From: Pelagibacterales bacterium MED-G40
Lineage (GTDB): Bacteria > Pseudomonadota > Alphaproteobacteria > Pelagibacterales > Pelagibacteraceae
Assembly: GCA_002457515.1 (NCBI GenBank)
Contig: NTJN01000001.1
Span: 124,001-188,000 of the forward strand
Direction: 5' to 3'
Length of the DNA: 64,000 nucleotides
Below the pieces are notes generated by a model. That model had not been told where the DNA came from, searched no databases, and saw only the letters and a list, made by a program, of their open reading frames with translations. Below, piece by piece: positions 24,517 through 33,778 of this stretch. The position numbers and the translations under genes were made by a program. Position 1 is the stretch's first letter; every line of letters starts with the position of its first letter.

Positions 24517-25668
24517 ATGTCTTTAGATCGCTGCTACAATTTTGATGATTTTAGAAAACTAGCCAAAAAGAAACTACCTTCTCCAATCTTTCATTATATT
24601 GACGGTGGGTCAGATGATGAGACAACTCTTAGAAGAAATACTGAGTCCTTTAACGATTGTGATTTGATCCCAAGTGTTTTGGCGGGAGTTGGTAATATAG
24701 ATTTATCAACTACAGTATTTGGAAAAAAAATCAATTTTCCATTATTTTTGGGAGCTACTTCTATGAACCGCCTTTATCATCATGAAGGAGAAAGAGCTAC
24801 TGCACAAGCTGCTGAAAAAATGGGCACAATGTTTGGCACATCCACAATGGCCACAACAAGCATTGAAGAGATTGGAAATTTAACCAAAGGTCCAAAATTA
24901 TTTCAACTTTATATACATAAAGATAGAGGTCTTACAGATAATCTGATTGAGAGATGTGAACAAGCTAACTTTGATGCGATGTGTTTAACTGTAGATACAG
25001 TAGTAGCTGGTAATAGAGAAAGAGATCATAGATCGGGTTTTAGTACTCCTCCTAGACTTACATTAAAAAGTTTATTAAGTTTTGCACTTCACCCCGAATG
25101 GAGTTTAAATTATTTATTTCGTAAAAAATTCAAGCTGGCGAATATTGTACACATGACAGAAAAAGGAAGCAGCATTGATAGATCAGTTATGGGTTACATT
25201 AACGAACAATTTGATCCATCAATGAACTGGAAAGACGCAGAGTACTGTGTGAAGAAGTGGAAAAAACCATTTGCACTTAAAGGAGTTATGTCAGTAGAAG
25301 ATGCAAAGAGGGCCATTGATATTGGTTGCAGCGCCATAATGATTTCTAATCATGGAGGAAGACAACTAGATGGTTCAAGAGCACCTTTTGATCAATTAGC
25401 AGATATAGTAGATGCAGTAGGGGATAAGATAGAAGTAATTTTAGATGGTGGAGTTAAAAGAGGAACTCATGTTCTAAAAGCCCTAGCATTAGGAGCTAAA
25501 GCTTGTAGTTTTGGAAAAGGATATTTATTTGCTTTAGCGGCCGGAGGACAAAAAGGAATAGAGTCTATATTGCAAAAAATGCATGACGAAATTAAAAGAG
25601 ATATGATATTAATGGGTTGTAAAACTGTAAAAGACCTTAATAGATCAAAAATTGTATATAGAAAATGA
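24517..25668 (+). CDS. FMN-dependent alpha-hydroxyacid oxidase/dehydrogenase (LldD-like)
   Basis: A 383-residue TIM-barrel flavoprotein oxidising an L-2-hydroxyacid such as lactate or glycolate. Visible are the N-terminal YIDGGSDDETTLRRN, QLYIHKDRG (130-138), Lys254 in the FALKGV strand, and the catalytic-base His279 with Arg282 in SNHGGRQLDG, followed by the phosphate-binding LDGGVKRGTHVLKAL. Lactate, glycolate and mandelate enzymes share these motifs; substrate is open, but adjacency to glcDEF favours small hydroxyacids. Overlaps the aminotransferase start by four bases. Confidence 0.92.
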   Translation: MSLDRCYNFDDFRKLAKKKLPSPIFHYIDGGSDDETTLRRNTESFNDCDLIPSVLAGVGNIDLSTTVFGKKINFPLFLGATSMNRLYHHEGERATAQAAEKMGTMFGTSTMATTSIEEIGNLTKGPKLFQLYIHKDRGLTDNLIERCEQANFDAMCLTVDTVVAGNRERDHRSGFSTPPRLTLKSLLSFALHPEWSLNYLFRKKFKLANIVHMTEKGSSIDRSVMGYINEQFDPSMNWKDAEYCVKKWKKPFALKGVMSVEDAKRAIDIGCSAIMISNHGGRQLDGSRAPFDQLADIVDAVGDKIEVILDGGVKRGTHVLKALALGAKACSFGKGYLFALAAGGQKGIESILQKMHDEIKRDMILMGCKTVKDLNRSKIVYRK

Positions 25669-26831
25669 AATTAGCAAAAAGCTTAGATAGACTTGGAACA
25701 GAATCGGCCTTCGCAGTACTAGCTGAAGCAAAAAAGCTTGAAGCTCAAGGAAAAGAGATGATTCATTTAGCATTAGGACAGCCAGATTTTAAAACACCTA
25801 AACATATTGTTGAAGCTGCAAAAAAAGCTTTAGATGACGGCCATCATGGATATGTTTTATCAAATGGAATTTTAGAGTGCAGACAATCTGTTACAAGAAA
25901 AATAAAAAAACTTTATAATCAAGACATTGATCCTGAGAGAATTATGATAATGCCAGGCGGCAAACCAACTATGCATTATGCAATACAATGTTTAGGTGAA
26001 CCTGGCGCAGAAATCATTCACCCAACTCCAGCGTTTCCGATTTATGAGTCTATGATTAATTACACTGGTTCAACCCCGGTGCCTTATGACTTAACAGAAG
26101 ACAAAAATTTAAAATTCAATCCTGAAAAAATTTTATCACTAATTACAGATAAAACTAGATTGTTAATTTTAATAAATCCAAACAACCCAACCGGTAGTTT
26201 TGTTGAAAAGTCAGAAATTGACTTTTTAGCTGAGGGACTTAAAAAACATCCTCATGTTACAATTTTAAGTGATGAGATTTACAGTAGACAAATCTTTGAT
26301 GGTAAAGAGATGCCAACATTCTTTAACTATCCTGAATTAAGAGAGAGACTTATCGTTTTAGAGGGGTGGAGTAAAGCATACTCTATGACAGGATGGAGAT
26401 TGGGATGGAGCTTCTGGCCGAAAAATTTAATTGAGCACGTTAATAAACTTTTGATTAATAGTGTGTCTTGTGTAAATGCAGCAGCCCAATACGCAGGAAT
26501 TGCTGCGCTAGATGGTTCAGATGACTCAATTAAACACATGATGGAAAAATTTACATTACGAAGAAAGTTAATTCACGAGGGTTTGAACAATCTCCCAGGC
26601 GTAGAATGTAGCTTGCCAGGTGGAGCATTTTATGCATTTCCTAAAGTAATCGGAACAGGGATGAATGGTGTAGACTTTACAAAAAAATGTATGCATGAAG
26701 CTGGTGTTGCAATTGTTCCTGGAACAGCTTTTGGTAAAACAGCCGAGAATTATGTAAGATTTAGCTTTGCTGCTTCACAAGATAATATAAGACAAGCTCT
26801 TGAGAAAATCAGAAAAATGCTTAGTAAGTGA
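25665..26831 (+). CDS. Class I/II PLP-dependent aminotransferase
   Basis: A 388-residue fold-type I aminotransferase. The PLP lysine is Lys237 in EGWSKAYSMTGWRLG, and NPNNPTGS (171-178) and SDEIY (202-206) are cofactor contacts. The AspC-like class I family includes aspartate, aromatic and alanine aminotransferases. The ATGA overlap with the hydroxyacid oxidase and the glcDEF genes downstream suggest it aminates the oxoacid produced (for instance glyoxylate to glycine), which is an inference from context. Confidence 0.9.
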   Translation: MKLAKSLDRLGTESAFAVLAEAKKLEAQGKEMIHLALGQPDFKTPKHIVEAAKKALDDGHHGYVLSNGILECRQSVTRKIKKLYNQDIDPERIMIMPGGKPTMHYAIQCLGEPGAEIIHPTPAFPIYESMINYTGSTPVPYDLTEDKNLKFNPEKILSLITDKTRLLILINPNNPTGSFVEKSEIDFLAEGLKKHPHVTILSDEIYSRQIFDGKEMPTFFNYPELRERLIVLEGWSKAYSMTGWRLGWSFWPKNLIEHVNKLLINSVSCVNAAAQYAGIAALDGSDDSIKHMMEKFTLRRKLIHEGLNNLPGVECSLPGGAFYAFPKVIGTGMNGVDFTKKCMHEAGVAIVPGTAFGKTAENYVRFSFAASQDNIRQALEKIRKMLSK

Positions 26832-26843
26832 CATTAATGTATT

Positions 26844-26872
26844 TTGACCAAAAACAATTAAAATTGTAAAGT
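26844..26872 (+). promoter_or_regulatory. Possible promoter upstream of glcD
   Basis: TTGACC at 26844-26849 and TAAAGT at 26867-26872 are 17 bases apart, in the 48-base gap between the aminotransferase and glcD. The -35 is near consensus, the -10 weaker. It would allow glcDEF to be transcribed separately from the upstream pair. Confidence 0.35.
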
Positions 26873-26879
26873 AATAATT

Positions 26880-28376
26880 ATGACTGGTTTACAAATGCCA
26901 AAGGTTCAAAAATCTATTATCTCTAATAGGGATAAAATTATTTCTGATATTAGGAAAATAATTCGCAAGGAAAATGTTTTGTCTCATGAAGATGAAATAC
27001 GCCCATACGAGACAGATGCATTAACTGCATATAGACAAATGCCCTTACTTGTAGCATTACCTGAAACAGTAGAAGAAGTAAGTGAGATTTTAAAATATTG
27101 TAATGCTAATAAAATTAAAGTTGTTCCTAGAGGAGCAGGAACAGGACTAACCGGAGGTTCTTTACCTTTAGAGGATTGTGTTTTATTAAGCATGGGAAAG
27201 TTCAATAAAATTTTGGAAGTTGATTTTAAAAACAAGTGTGTTGTTGCACAACCATGTGTAACAAATTTATCTATTACACAAGCTGTTGAGGATAAAAATT
27301 TTTATTATGCACCCGATCCATCCAGTCAATTAGCTTGCTCAATTGGTGGTAATGTATCAACAAACTCAGGTGGAGTTCATTCTTTAAAATACGGAGCAAC
27401 AACAAACAATTTGTTAGGCATACAAATGGTTTTAATGGATGGGACTATAACACGATTTGGTGGAAAAACTTTAGACTCAGAAGGCTATGACTTTTTAGGT
27501 TTAATGACGGGCTCTGAAGGTTTATTAGGCGTAATTACCGAAGTGACTGTAAAGATTTTAAAAACACCTGAGAATGTAAAAGCAGCTTTAGTTGGTTTTC
27601 CAAGCATTGAAGATGCAGGAAGATGTGTATCTGAAATAATAGCTGAAGGAATAATTCCTGCTGGAATGGAAATTATGGATAAAGCTTTAACAAAAGCTAC
27701 AAATGACTTTTCTAAAGCTGGATATCCTATAGATGCAGAAGCAATGATGATAATCGAGTTAGATGGAACCGAATCAGAAGTTTCTGAATTAATACAAAGA
27801 ATAGAGTCTATCGCAAATAAAAATAATTGTTCTAGTATTAAAATCAATAAATCAAAAGAAGAACGACTAAAATTTTGGGCGGGGCGAAAAGCAGCCTTTC
27901 CTGCTTGTGGAGTTCTAGCGCCAGATTATTTATGTATGGATGGCTCAATACCAAGAGGCAAATTAGCAGAAGTCTTAAAAGAAATTACAAGATTATCAAA
28001 AAAATATAATTTACCTGTAGCAAATGCGTTTCACGCAGGAGATGGCAATCTTCACCCTTTAATAATGTTTGATGCAAATGACAAAGAGTCTCTGAGAAAG
28101 ACAGAAGAATTTGGTGCGGAAATTTTAAAATATTGTGTCAAAGTCGGAGGCGCATTAACCGGGGAACATGGAGTTGGCATAGAAAAGAGAGAGTTAATGT
28201 GTGAAGCTTTTAACAATAATGATATTCAACAACAGTTGAATATCAAAGTTGCCCTTGACCCAAACTCTTTATTAAATCCAGGGAAAGTTTATCCAATATT
28301 AAGAAAATGTGCTGAGGAAGGAAGAGTCCATGTCCATGGAGGAAAAACAAAATTTCCAGACTTACCTAGATTTTAA
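26880..28376 (+). CDS. glcD: Glycolate oxidase subunit GlcD (FAD-linked)
   Basis: A 498-residue VAO-family flavoprotein, catalytic subunit of glycolate dehydrogenase converting glycolate to glyoxylate. PRGAGTGLTGGSLP (about 82-95) is the FAD pyrophosphate loop; SGGVHSLKYG (about 163-172), HAGDGNLHP and GEHGVGIEKR near the C-terminus are GlcD hallmarks. Glycolate from phytoplankton is a known carbon source of SAR11-type cells. The glcE frame starts inside its last 50 bases. Confidence 0.95.
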   Translation: MTGLQMPKVQKSIISNRDKIISDIRKIIRKENVLSHEDEIRPYETDALTAYRQMPLLVALPETVEEVSEILKYCNANKIKVVPRGAGTGLTGGSLPLEDCVLLSMGKFNKILEVDFKNKCVVAQPCVTNLSITQAVEDKNFYYAPDPSSQLACSIGGNVSTNSGGVHSLKYGATTNNLLGIQMVLMDGTITRFGGKTLDSEGYDFLGLMTGSEGLLGVITEVTVKILKTPENVKAALVGFPSIEDAGRCVSEIIAEGIIPAGMEIMDKALTKATNDFSKAGYPIDAEAMMIIELDGTESEVSELIQRIESIANKNNCSSIKINKSKEERLKFWAGRKAAFPACGVLAPDYLCMDGSIPRGKLAEVLKEITRLSKKYNLPVANAFHAGDGNLHPLIMFDANDKESLRKTEEFGAEILKYCVKVGGALTGEHGVGIEKRELMCEAFNNNDIQQQLNIKVALDPNSLLNPGKVYPILRKCAEEGRVHVHGGKTKFPDLPRF

Positions 28377-29589
28377 TCAAACAGTACTCAAGCCCAAAAC
28401 TGAAAATGAAATCTCTGAAGTTGTAAGAGAATGTTACAAAAAAAATATTCCATTAGAGATAAATGGTTCAAAATCTAAAAATAAGATTGGAAAGAACTTT
28501 CAAACTGAAAAAACTTTAGATATGTCAAGTTATTCAGGAATTATAGACTACAAGCCCGAAGAACTTTACATAAAAGCAAAAGCAGGAACTTCATTAGAGA
28601 TAATCAACAATGCTCTTGAAAAAAATAATCAACAACTTGCATTCGAACCAACAGATTTTGGTTGTCTTTTTTCAGGAAAAAAAAATTTAGGAACTATTGG
28701 AGGGGTTATGGCTTGTAATTTTGCAGGCCCTAGAAGATTTAAAGTTGGGAGTGTTAGAGATCACGTATTAGGATTTAAAGGAATTAATGGTAAAGGAGAA
28801 ATAATAAAATCAGGAGGAACTGTAGTAAAAAATGTTACAGGTTATGATCTAAGTAAAATATTATCTGGTTCTTTTGGGACCCTTGCAGTTTTATCTGAAA
28901 TAGCTGTTAAAGTTTTACCTAAATCACCTTGTAATAAAACTTTAGTTATTGACAATCCACATATCAAAAAAGCTTTAGAATATTTAAATCTTGCTTTGTC
29001 ATCTTCTTCAGATTGTTCAGGAGGAGTATTTTATCCAGAAATTTTTAGAAATTACTTCTCTCTTAACGATCTAACAATTAAAGGCGCATTAACAGCCATA
29101 AGAATTGAGGGTCCAGCAAAATCAGTAGATAAAAGAATAGAAAAACTAATGAAAGAAATAAATGTTAATTCTAAAGAGGTATCTATTCTTGAACCAGAAC
29201 AATCTAATGTTTTTTGGAAAAATACACAAAATTTGAATGTGTTTTCTGCTACAAAAAGCAATTTATTAAGAATAGTTTCTCCCCCAAGTGAAACTTTTGA
29301 TTTAATCCAGAAACTCAAAAAGTTTGATATAAAATATTTTATTGACTGGGGAGGAAATTTAGTTTGGCTAGAAATTAACAAAGTCAGTCCAAAAATTTTG
29401 AGAGAAATTACTGATATTGTTAGATCTGCTAAGGGTTATTTGACGGTTATCAAAATAGAGGAGCATTTAAAAGCTCAAATAGATATTTTTGCAATTGACT
29501 CAATAAAATATAAAATAACAGAAAAAATTAAAAAAAGTTTTGATCCAAGGAGAATATTAAACCCAGGAAAAATGTATATAGGTATTTAA
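28330..29589 (+). CDS. glcE: Glycolate oxidase subunit GlcE
   Basis: An FAD-binding protein of about 419 residues, shorter companion of GlcD. The FAD_binding_4 pattern is seen as a LEINGSKSKNKIG loop replacing the GlcD-type Gly-rich loop, then GTIGGVMACNFAGPRRFKVG and SGGTVVKNVTGYDLSKILSGSFG. Ends in RRILNPGKMY like GlcD. I chose ATG 28330, preceded by GGAAGGAAGAG; GTG 28309 and ATG 28336 are alternatives. It overlaps glcD by 47 bases and shares one base with glcF. Confidence 0.93.
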   Translation: MSMEEKQNFQTYLDFNQTVLKPKTENEISEVVRECYKKNIPLEINGSKSKNKIGKNFQTEKTLDMSSYSGIIDYKPEELYIKAKAGTSLEIINNALEKNNQQLAFEPTDFGCLFSGKKNLGTIGGVMACNFAGPRRFKVGSVRDHVLGFKGINGKGEIIKSGGTVVKNVTGYDLSKILSGSFGTLAVLSEIAVKVLPKSPCNKTLVIDNPHIKKALEYLNLALSSSSDCSGGVFYPEIFRNYFSLNDLTIKGALTAIRIEGPAKSVDKRIEKLMKEINVNSKEVSILEPEQSNVFWKNTQNLNVFSATKSNLLRIVSPPSETFDLIQKLKKFDIKYFIDWGGNLVWLEINKVSPKILREITDIVRSAKGYLTVIKIEEHLKAQIDIFAIDSIKYKITEKIKKSFDPRRILNPGKMYIGI

Positions 29590-30887
29590 TGCAAACAACA
29601 TTTTCAGAGACACAATTAAAAAATAAAGATAACAATTCTAGTGAAAAAATTATTAGAAAGTGTGTTCATTGCGGAATGTGTAATGCAACATGCCCAACAT
29701 ATAAAATTATTGGCGATGAACTAGATGGTCCTAGAGGCAGGATATATCTTATAAAAGATATGTTGGAAAATAACAAACCTGCTAGTAAAAAAATTGCTAA
29801 ACATATAGATCGTTGTTTGTCGTGTTATGCTTGTATGACTACATGTCCATCAGGTGTAAACTACATGCATTTAATCGACCATGGTCGAAATCATGTGGAA
29901 GCAACTTACAAAAGACCTTTGCTTGAGAGAATATTCAGATCAATATTATCTTTTGTTTTACCCAATGCTTTTATTTTTAGAATTGTTGCTCATTTAACTA
30001 AACCAATTAAGTTAATTAGTTTTTTATTACCGAGTTTTTTAAAAAACTCATTAAAATTTATGCCCTTGAACTTGCCTGGTAAAAAATTGGCAGAACAAAA
30101 AAATTATCCTTCAAAATTAAAAAAAACTGTTGCTAGAGTCGCCTTGTTAACTGGCTGCGTTCAAAGAGTTATATCTCCTCAAATAAATGAAGCCACAATT
30201 AGACTATTAAATAGAAATGGTGTTGAAGTTGTCGTAATTCCTGAAATCGAATGCTGTGGTTCGCTCAACCACCATTTGGGAAAAAAAGATTTAGCGCACA
30301 AGTCATTCGTAAAAAATATTGATGCTTGGCATAAGGAATACCTGGAAAATGGTTTAGATGCGATTATAAGTAATACATCTGGATGTGGAACAACTCTTAA
30401 GGATTATGAATTTATATTTAGAAATGATAAAGAAATGAAAAAAAAAGCAAAAAAAATTTCAGAACTTACTAAAGATATAACAGAGTACTTAAGTGAGAAT
30501 ATAAAATTAGAATTTAAAAAAGATGATAAAAGTAAATATAAAATTGCCTACCATTCACCTTGCTCCATGCAGCATGGTCAAAAAGTTCACCATCAACCCA
30601 TTCATTTAATTAAAAAAACAGGACATACAGTTTTAGATATACCTGACGGGCATATTTGCTGTGGGTCCGCTGGAACTTATAATATTCTACAACAAAAAAT
30701 TGCTAAAACTCTACTAAATGAAAAAGTTGAAAATATAAAAAAAATTTCACCTGATTTTATTTCTACTGGGAATATAGGTTGCATGACCCAAATTTCTTCT
30801 GGAACTTCTATCCCAATTGTTCACACCGTAGAAATTATAGATTGGTTTACTGGAGGACCCAAGCCTCAAAATCTAAAAAATATTTAA
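29589..30887 (+). CDS. glcF: Glycolate oxidase iron-sulfur subunit GlcF
   Basis: A 432-residue iron-sulfur protein passing electrons from GlcD/E to the quinone pool. Two 4Fe-4S motifs are clear: Cys25, 28, 31, 35 (CVHCGMCNATCP) and Cys76, 79, 82, 86 (CLSCYACMTTCP). Two CCG-type domains follow (IECCGSLNHHLG and HICCGSAGTYNIL). Starts on the last base of glcE. Completes the GlcDEF complex in the standard order. Confidence 0.95.
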   Translation: MQTTFSETQLKNKDNNSSEKIIRKCVHCGMCNATCPTYKIIGDELDGPRGRIYLIKDMLENNKPASKKIAKHIDRCLSCYACMTTCPSGVNYMHLIDHGRNHVEATYKRPLLERIFRSILSFVLPNAFIFRIVAHLTKPIKLISFLLPSFLKNSLKFMPLNLPGKKLAEQKNYPSKLKKTVARVALLTGCVQRVISPQINEATIRLLNRNGVEVVVIPEIECCGSLNHHLGKKDLAHKSFVKNIDAWHKEYLENGLDAIISNTSGCGTTLKDYEFIFRNDKEMKKKAKKISELTKDITEYLSENIKLEFKKDDKSKYKIAYHSPCSMQHGQKVHHQPIHLIKKTGHTVLDIPDGHICCGSAGTYNILQQKIAKTLLNEKVENIKKISPDFISTGNIGCMTQISSGTSIPIVHTVEIIDWFTGGPKPQNLKNI

Positions 30888-30888
30888 A

Positions 30889-31842
30889 ATGAAAAAAATT
30901 CTTATAACGAGAAGGCTCTTGAGATCATGTGAAGATAAAGCAGTAAAAGTATTTGATGCGAAATTAAACTCAAATGACGAACTTTATTCCCAAGAAAAAC
31001 TATTAGATCTTAGCGTAGGTTGTGATGGAATATTATCATCTTTAACTGATAAATTGGATGAGGACACAATAAACAAACTACCTGGCAGTGTAAAAATCTT
31101 ATCAAATTTTGCTGTAGGATTTGGCAATATTAATATTGTGGCTGCAAAAAAAAAAAATATTTTAGTAACTAATACACCTGAAGTTTTAACTGATGCTACA
31201 GCAGAAATTGGAATCTTGCTCATATTGGGAGCATGCAGAAGAGCTTCGGAGGGTATAGAAGCAGCAAGAGAGTCAAGTTGGAAGTGGTCAGCAGATTATC
31301 TAATTGGAAAACAACTTACTGGGACTAGATTAGGAATTCTTGGCATGGGAAGAATTGGACGTAAAATTGCAAAAATAGCAATGTCTTTGGGTATGGTTAT
31401 TCATTATCATAACCGATCAAAATTAAATGCTGATAAAGAAAATGGAGCAACTTACCACAAAGAATTAAAAAGTTTATTATCTGTTTCTGATGTTTTATCA
31501 GTGTGTTGTCCTGCCTCAAAAGAAACAGTAAATTTAATCAATAAAGATACATTAGAATATTTACCAAAGGGAGCTGTAGTTACAAACGTTGCTAGAGGAG
31601 ATATTGTAGACGATGAAGCTTTAATTGATGCTCTTAACAGAAGAAAAGTGTATGCAGTAGGTTTAGATGTATATAAAGGAGAACCAAATTTAAATCCTGG
31701 ATACTTGAAACATAAAAGTGCATTTATTCTTCCTCATTTAGGTAGCGCAACTAAAGAAACAAGAACAGCAATGGCGAATCTAGCCATAAATAATCTTGAA
31801 GAGTTCTTTAAAACAGGAAATTGCAAAAATAAGGTAAATTAG
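30889..31842 (+). CDS. D-2-hydroxyacid dehydrogenase (glyoxylate/hydroxypyruvate reductase type)
   Basis: A 317-residue NAD(P)-dependent enzyme. The Rossmann motif LGMGRIGRKIA (151-161), catalytic Arg236 in NVARGDIVDD, Glu265 in DVYKGEP and His283 in LPHLGSAT are all in place. The branch with FAVGFGNI (about 74-81) includes glyoxylate reductases and gluconate-2-dehydrogenases. Two bases after glcF, so it could reduce glyoxylate or hydroxypyruvate in a cycle with GlcDEF; exact substrate not determined. Confidence 0.9.
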   Translation: MKKILITRRLLRSCEDKAVKVFDAKLNSNDELYSQEKLLDLSVGCDGILSSLTDKLDEDTINKLPGSVKILSNFAVGFGNINIVAAKKKNILVTNTPEVLTDATAEIGILLILGACRRASEGIEAARESSWKWSADYLIGKQLTGTRLGILGMGRIGRKIAKIAMSLGMVIHYHNRSKLNADKENGATYHKELKSLLSVSDVLSVCCPASKETVNLINKDTLEYLPKGAVVTNVARGDIVDDEALIDALNRRKVYAVGLDVYKGEPNLNPGYLKHKSAFILPHLGSATKETRTAMANLAINNLEEFFKTGNCKNKVN

Positions 31843-31869
31843 ATATTTATTTTACCACTTGAAGTTGTA

Positions 31870-31886
31870 AGAATTAAAAAAATTCT
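31870..31886. repeat. Inverted repeat upstream of TRAP genes
   Basis: AGAATT-AAAAA-AATTCT forms a perfect 6-bp inverted repeat in the 115-base gap before the TRAP binding-protein gene. It may be an operator, or a weak terminator for the upstream dehydrogenase. AT-rich context raises the chance of coincidence. Confidence 0.25.
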
Positions 31887-31957
31887 AAAATTTCATCAAG
31901 ACTCTTAAAAATTTATATGTTTAAATATTTTTAATTATTAATAATTAAGGGGGACAT

Positions 31958-33109
31958 ATGTCAAAAAAAACAATCAAAGGAGTTAAAACTCCTTCAAGAC
32001 GTAAGTTCTTTAAAGCAGCTGCAGTAACAGGTGCAGCAGCGGCAGCAACAGTTGCAATGCCAAACATTGCATTCGGTGCTCCGAAAACTTTAAAGATGCA
32101 AGCAGCTTGGCCTTCAGGAGCAAATATATTCTTCGAAATGGCCGGCGACTATGCAAAAATGGTCAGCGACATGTCAGGCGGTCAATTAAAGATTGACCTT
32201 CAACCTGTAGGTTCAGTTGTTAAAACTGGAGAGATAGGTCAAGCAGTAAGTTCAGGTGTACTAGATATGGGACACTGGGTAACTGCTTACTGGTATGGTA
32301 AAAATGCTGCAGCTTCATTATTTGGTACAGGTCCATCATACGGAATGTCATCTCAAGAAGTTATGGGATGGATGGAGTACGGTGGAGGTAGAAAACTTTA
32401 TAACGAAACACTTTCAAAAGTTGGTTTCGATTATGTTGGTTTCTTCCATATGCCAATGCCTGCACAGCCATTTGGTTGGTTCAAAAAGAATGTAACTAAA
32501 GTGTCTGATGTTAAAGGAATGAAGTACAGAACAGTTGGTTTAGCGACTAACGTATTAACAGCAATGGGAATGGTAGTTAGACAATTACCTGGCGGTGAAA
32601 TTCAACCTGCAATGAAAACAGGATTGATTGAAGCTGCTGAGTTTAACAACCCAACTTCAGACTCTCAGTTTGGTATGCAAGATGTTTCTAAGCATTATCA
32701 CTTAGGAAGCTTCCACCAATCTCAAGAGATGTTTGAAATTCCAGTAAATAAGAAAACATTTAATGGTTTATCGCCTGCACACCAAGCGATACTAAAAAAT
32801 GCTGCTTATGCTGCGAATACAGACAACTACTTCAAAGCGTTAGTTAGATACTCAGCTGATTTATCTAAATTGATGAATCAACACAAAGTAAATGTGTATC
32901 AAACATCTGATGAAATCTTAGCTCAACAATTAAAAGGTTGGGATAAAGTAATAGGTGATTTCAATAAGAAAGATCCATTCTTTAAAAAGATTGTAGATTC
33001 TCAGAAGAAATACGCTAAGAGAGTTATGAAATACTTACTCATGAATCAGCCAAATTACAAATTGGCTTATGAAAATGAGTTTGGAAACATTGCTAAAGTT
33101 AAAATTTAA
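31958..33109 (+). CDS. TRAP transporter substrate-binding protein (DctP family)
   Basis: A 383-residue periplasmic binding protein with a Tat-type signal: SRRKFFK at 13-19, an Ala-rich hydrophobic stretch and a cleavage site near AFGA (about 41). The mature protein follows the DctP/TakP fold, with RTVGLATNVLTAMGMVVRQLPGGEI containing the Arg that usually contacts a carboxylate and the helix ending in EFNNPTSD. The Tat signal and sequence style point to the alpha-keto/mannitol-chloroaromatic subgroup. Strong ribosome-binding site AAGGGGG before ATG 31958, fitting high expression. Ligand probably a small organic acid. Confidence 0.92.
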   Translation: MSKKTIKGVKTPSRRKFFKAAAVTGAAAAATVAMPNIAFGAPKTLKMQAAWPSGANIFFEMAGDYAKMVSDMSGGQLKIDLQPVGSVVKTGEIGQAVSSGVLDMGHWVTAYWYGKNAAASLFGTGPSYGMSSQEVMGWMEYGGGRKLYNETLSKVGFDYVGFFHMPMPAQPFGWFKKNVTKVSDVKGMKYRTVGLATNVLTAMGMVVRQLPGGEIQPAMKTGLIEAAEFNNPTSDSQFGMQDVSKHYHLGSFHQSQEMFEIPVNKKTFNGLSPAHQAILKNAAYAANTDNYFKALVRYSADLSKLMNQHKVNVYQTSDEILAQQLKGWDKVIGDFNKKDPFFKKIVDSQKKYAKRVMKYLLMNQPNYKLAYENEFGNIAKVKI

Positions 33110-33127
33110 TTAACTTTTTATAAATTT

Positions 33128-33157
33128 AAAAAGGGGGTTTTTTAACCCCCTTTTTTT
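33128..33157 (+). terminator. Intrinsic terminator after TRAP binding protein
   Basis: GGGGGTT (33133-33139), loop TTTT, AACCCCC (33144-33150), then seven T. The A-run upstream extends the stem with the T-run. It sits between the binding-protein gene and the permease genes, so it probably trims permease expression relative to the binding protein. The strongest terminator in the window. Confidence 0.9.
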
Positions 33158-33193
33158 ATGGAAAAAATTAAAAATTTAGAATAGTTTATTTTT

Positions 33194-33778
33194 ATGAGAG
33201 GATTTATCAGCTTTGCAGATCATTTAAGCACTTCGGTAGGAAAGGCTTTTTCATGGTGTATCGTGATATTAATGGGCGGAACATGTTACGAAGTGGTTAT
33301 GGCTTATGCTTTTAATGCTCCAACTTTATGGAACTTTGATTTTAGTTTACAAATGTACGGAGCTATATTTATGATGGCAGGAGCTTACTGTTTATCCACA
33401 GAGTCTCATGTTAGAGGAGATGTAATTTACAGATTATTCAAACCTAAAGTACAAGGTTATATAGATTTAGTTTTATATTTTATATTTTTCTTTCCAGGAG
33501 TTATTGCTTTAGCTTTCTATGGATATGAATATGCAGCACTTGCTTGGAAAATTAAAGAAACAAGTTGGAATAGCCCTGCGCAAATTCAAATTTATATGGC
33601 GAAAGCTTTAATACCTTCAGCTGGAGTTCTTTTAATAATACAAGGTATCAGTGAAGTCTTTAGATCAATTATTTGTATTCAAACAGGCCACTGGCCAGCT
33701 AGAATGGTTGTTGCAGAAGAAACAGAAAAAATTTTAATGAGAACTTCACAAGACGAGGATCAAAAAGATGTTATTTAG
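33194..33778 (+). CDS. TRAP transporter small permease (DctQ family)
   Basis: A 194-residue inner-membrane protein with four hydrophobic helices, including the conserved region around WNFDFSLQMYGAIFMMAGAYCLSTESHVRGDV (split by loops), where ESHVRGD is the DctQ signature. It pairs with the large permease encoded by the next gene, which it overlaps by 11 bases. Downstream of an internal terminator, so likely expressed from read-through transcription. Confidence 0.92.
   Translation: MRGFISFADHLSTSVGKAFSWCIVILMGGTCYEVVMAYAFNAPTLWNFDFSLQMYGAIFMMAGAYCLSTESHVRGDVIYRLFKPKVQGYIDLVLYFIFFFPGVIALAFYGYEYAALAWKIKETSWNSPAQIQIYMAKALIPSAGVLLIIQGISEVFRSIICIQTGHWPARMVVAEETEKILMRTSQDEDQKDVI

Noticed and set aside
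27485-27847. Antisense frame of 120 residues inside glcD
   Set aside because: A shadow of the glcD codon pattern on the opposite strand; no ribosome-binding site and no recognisable domain.
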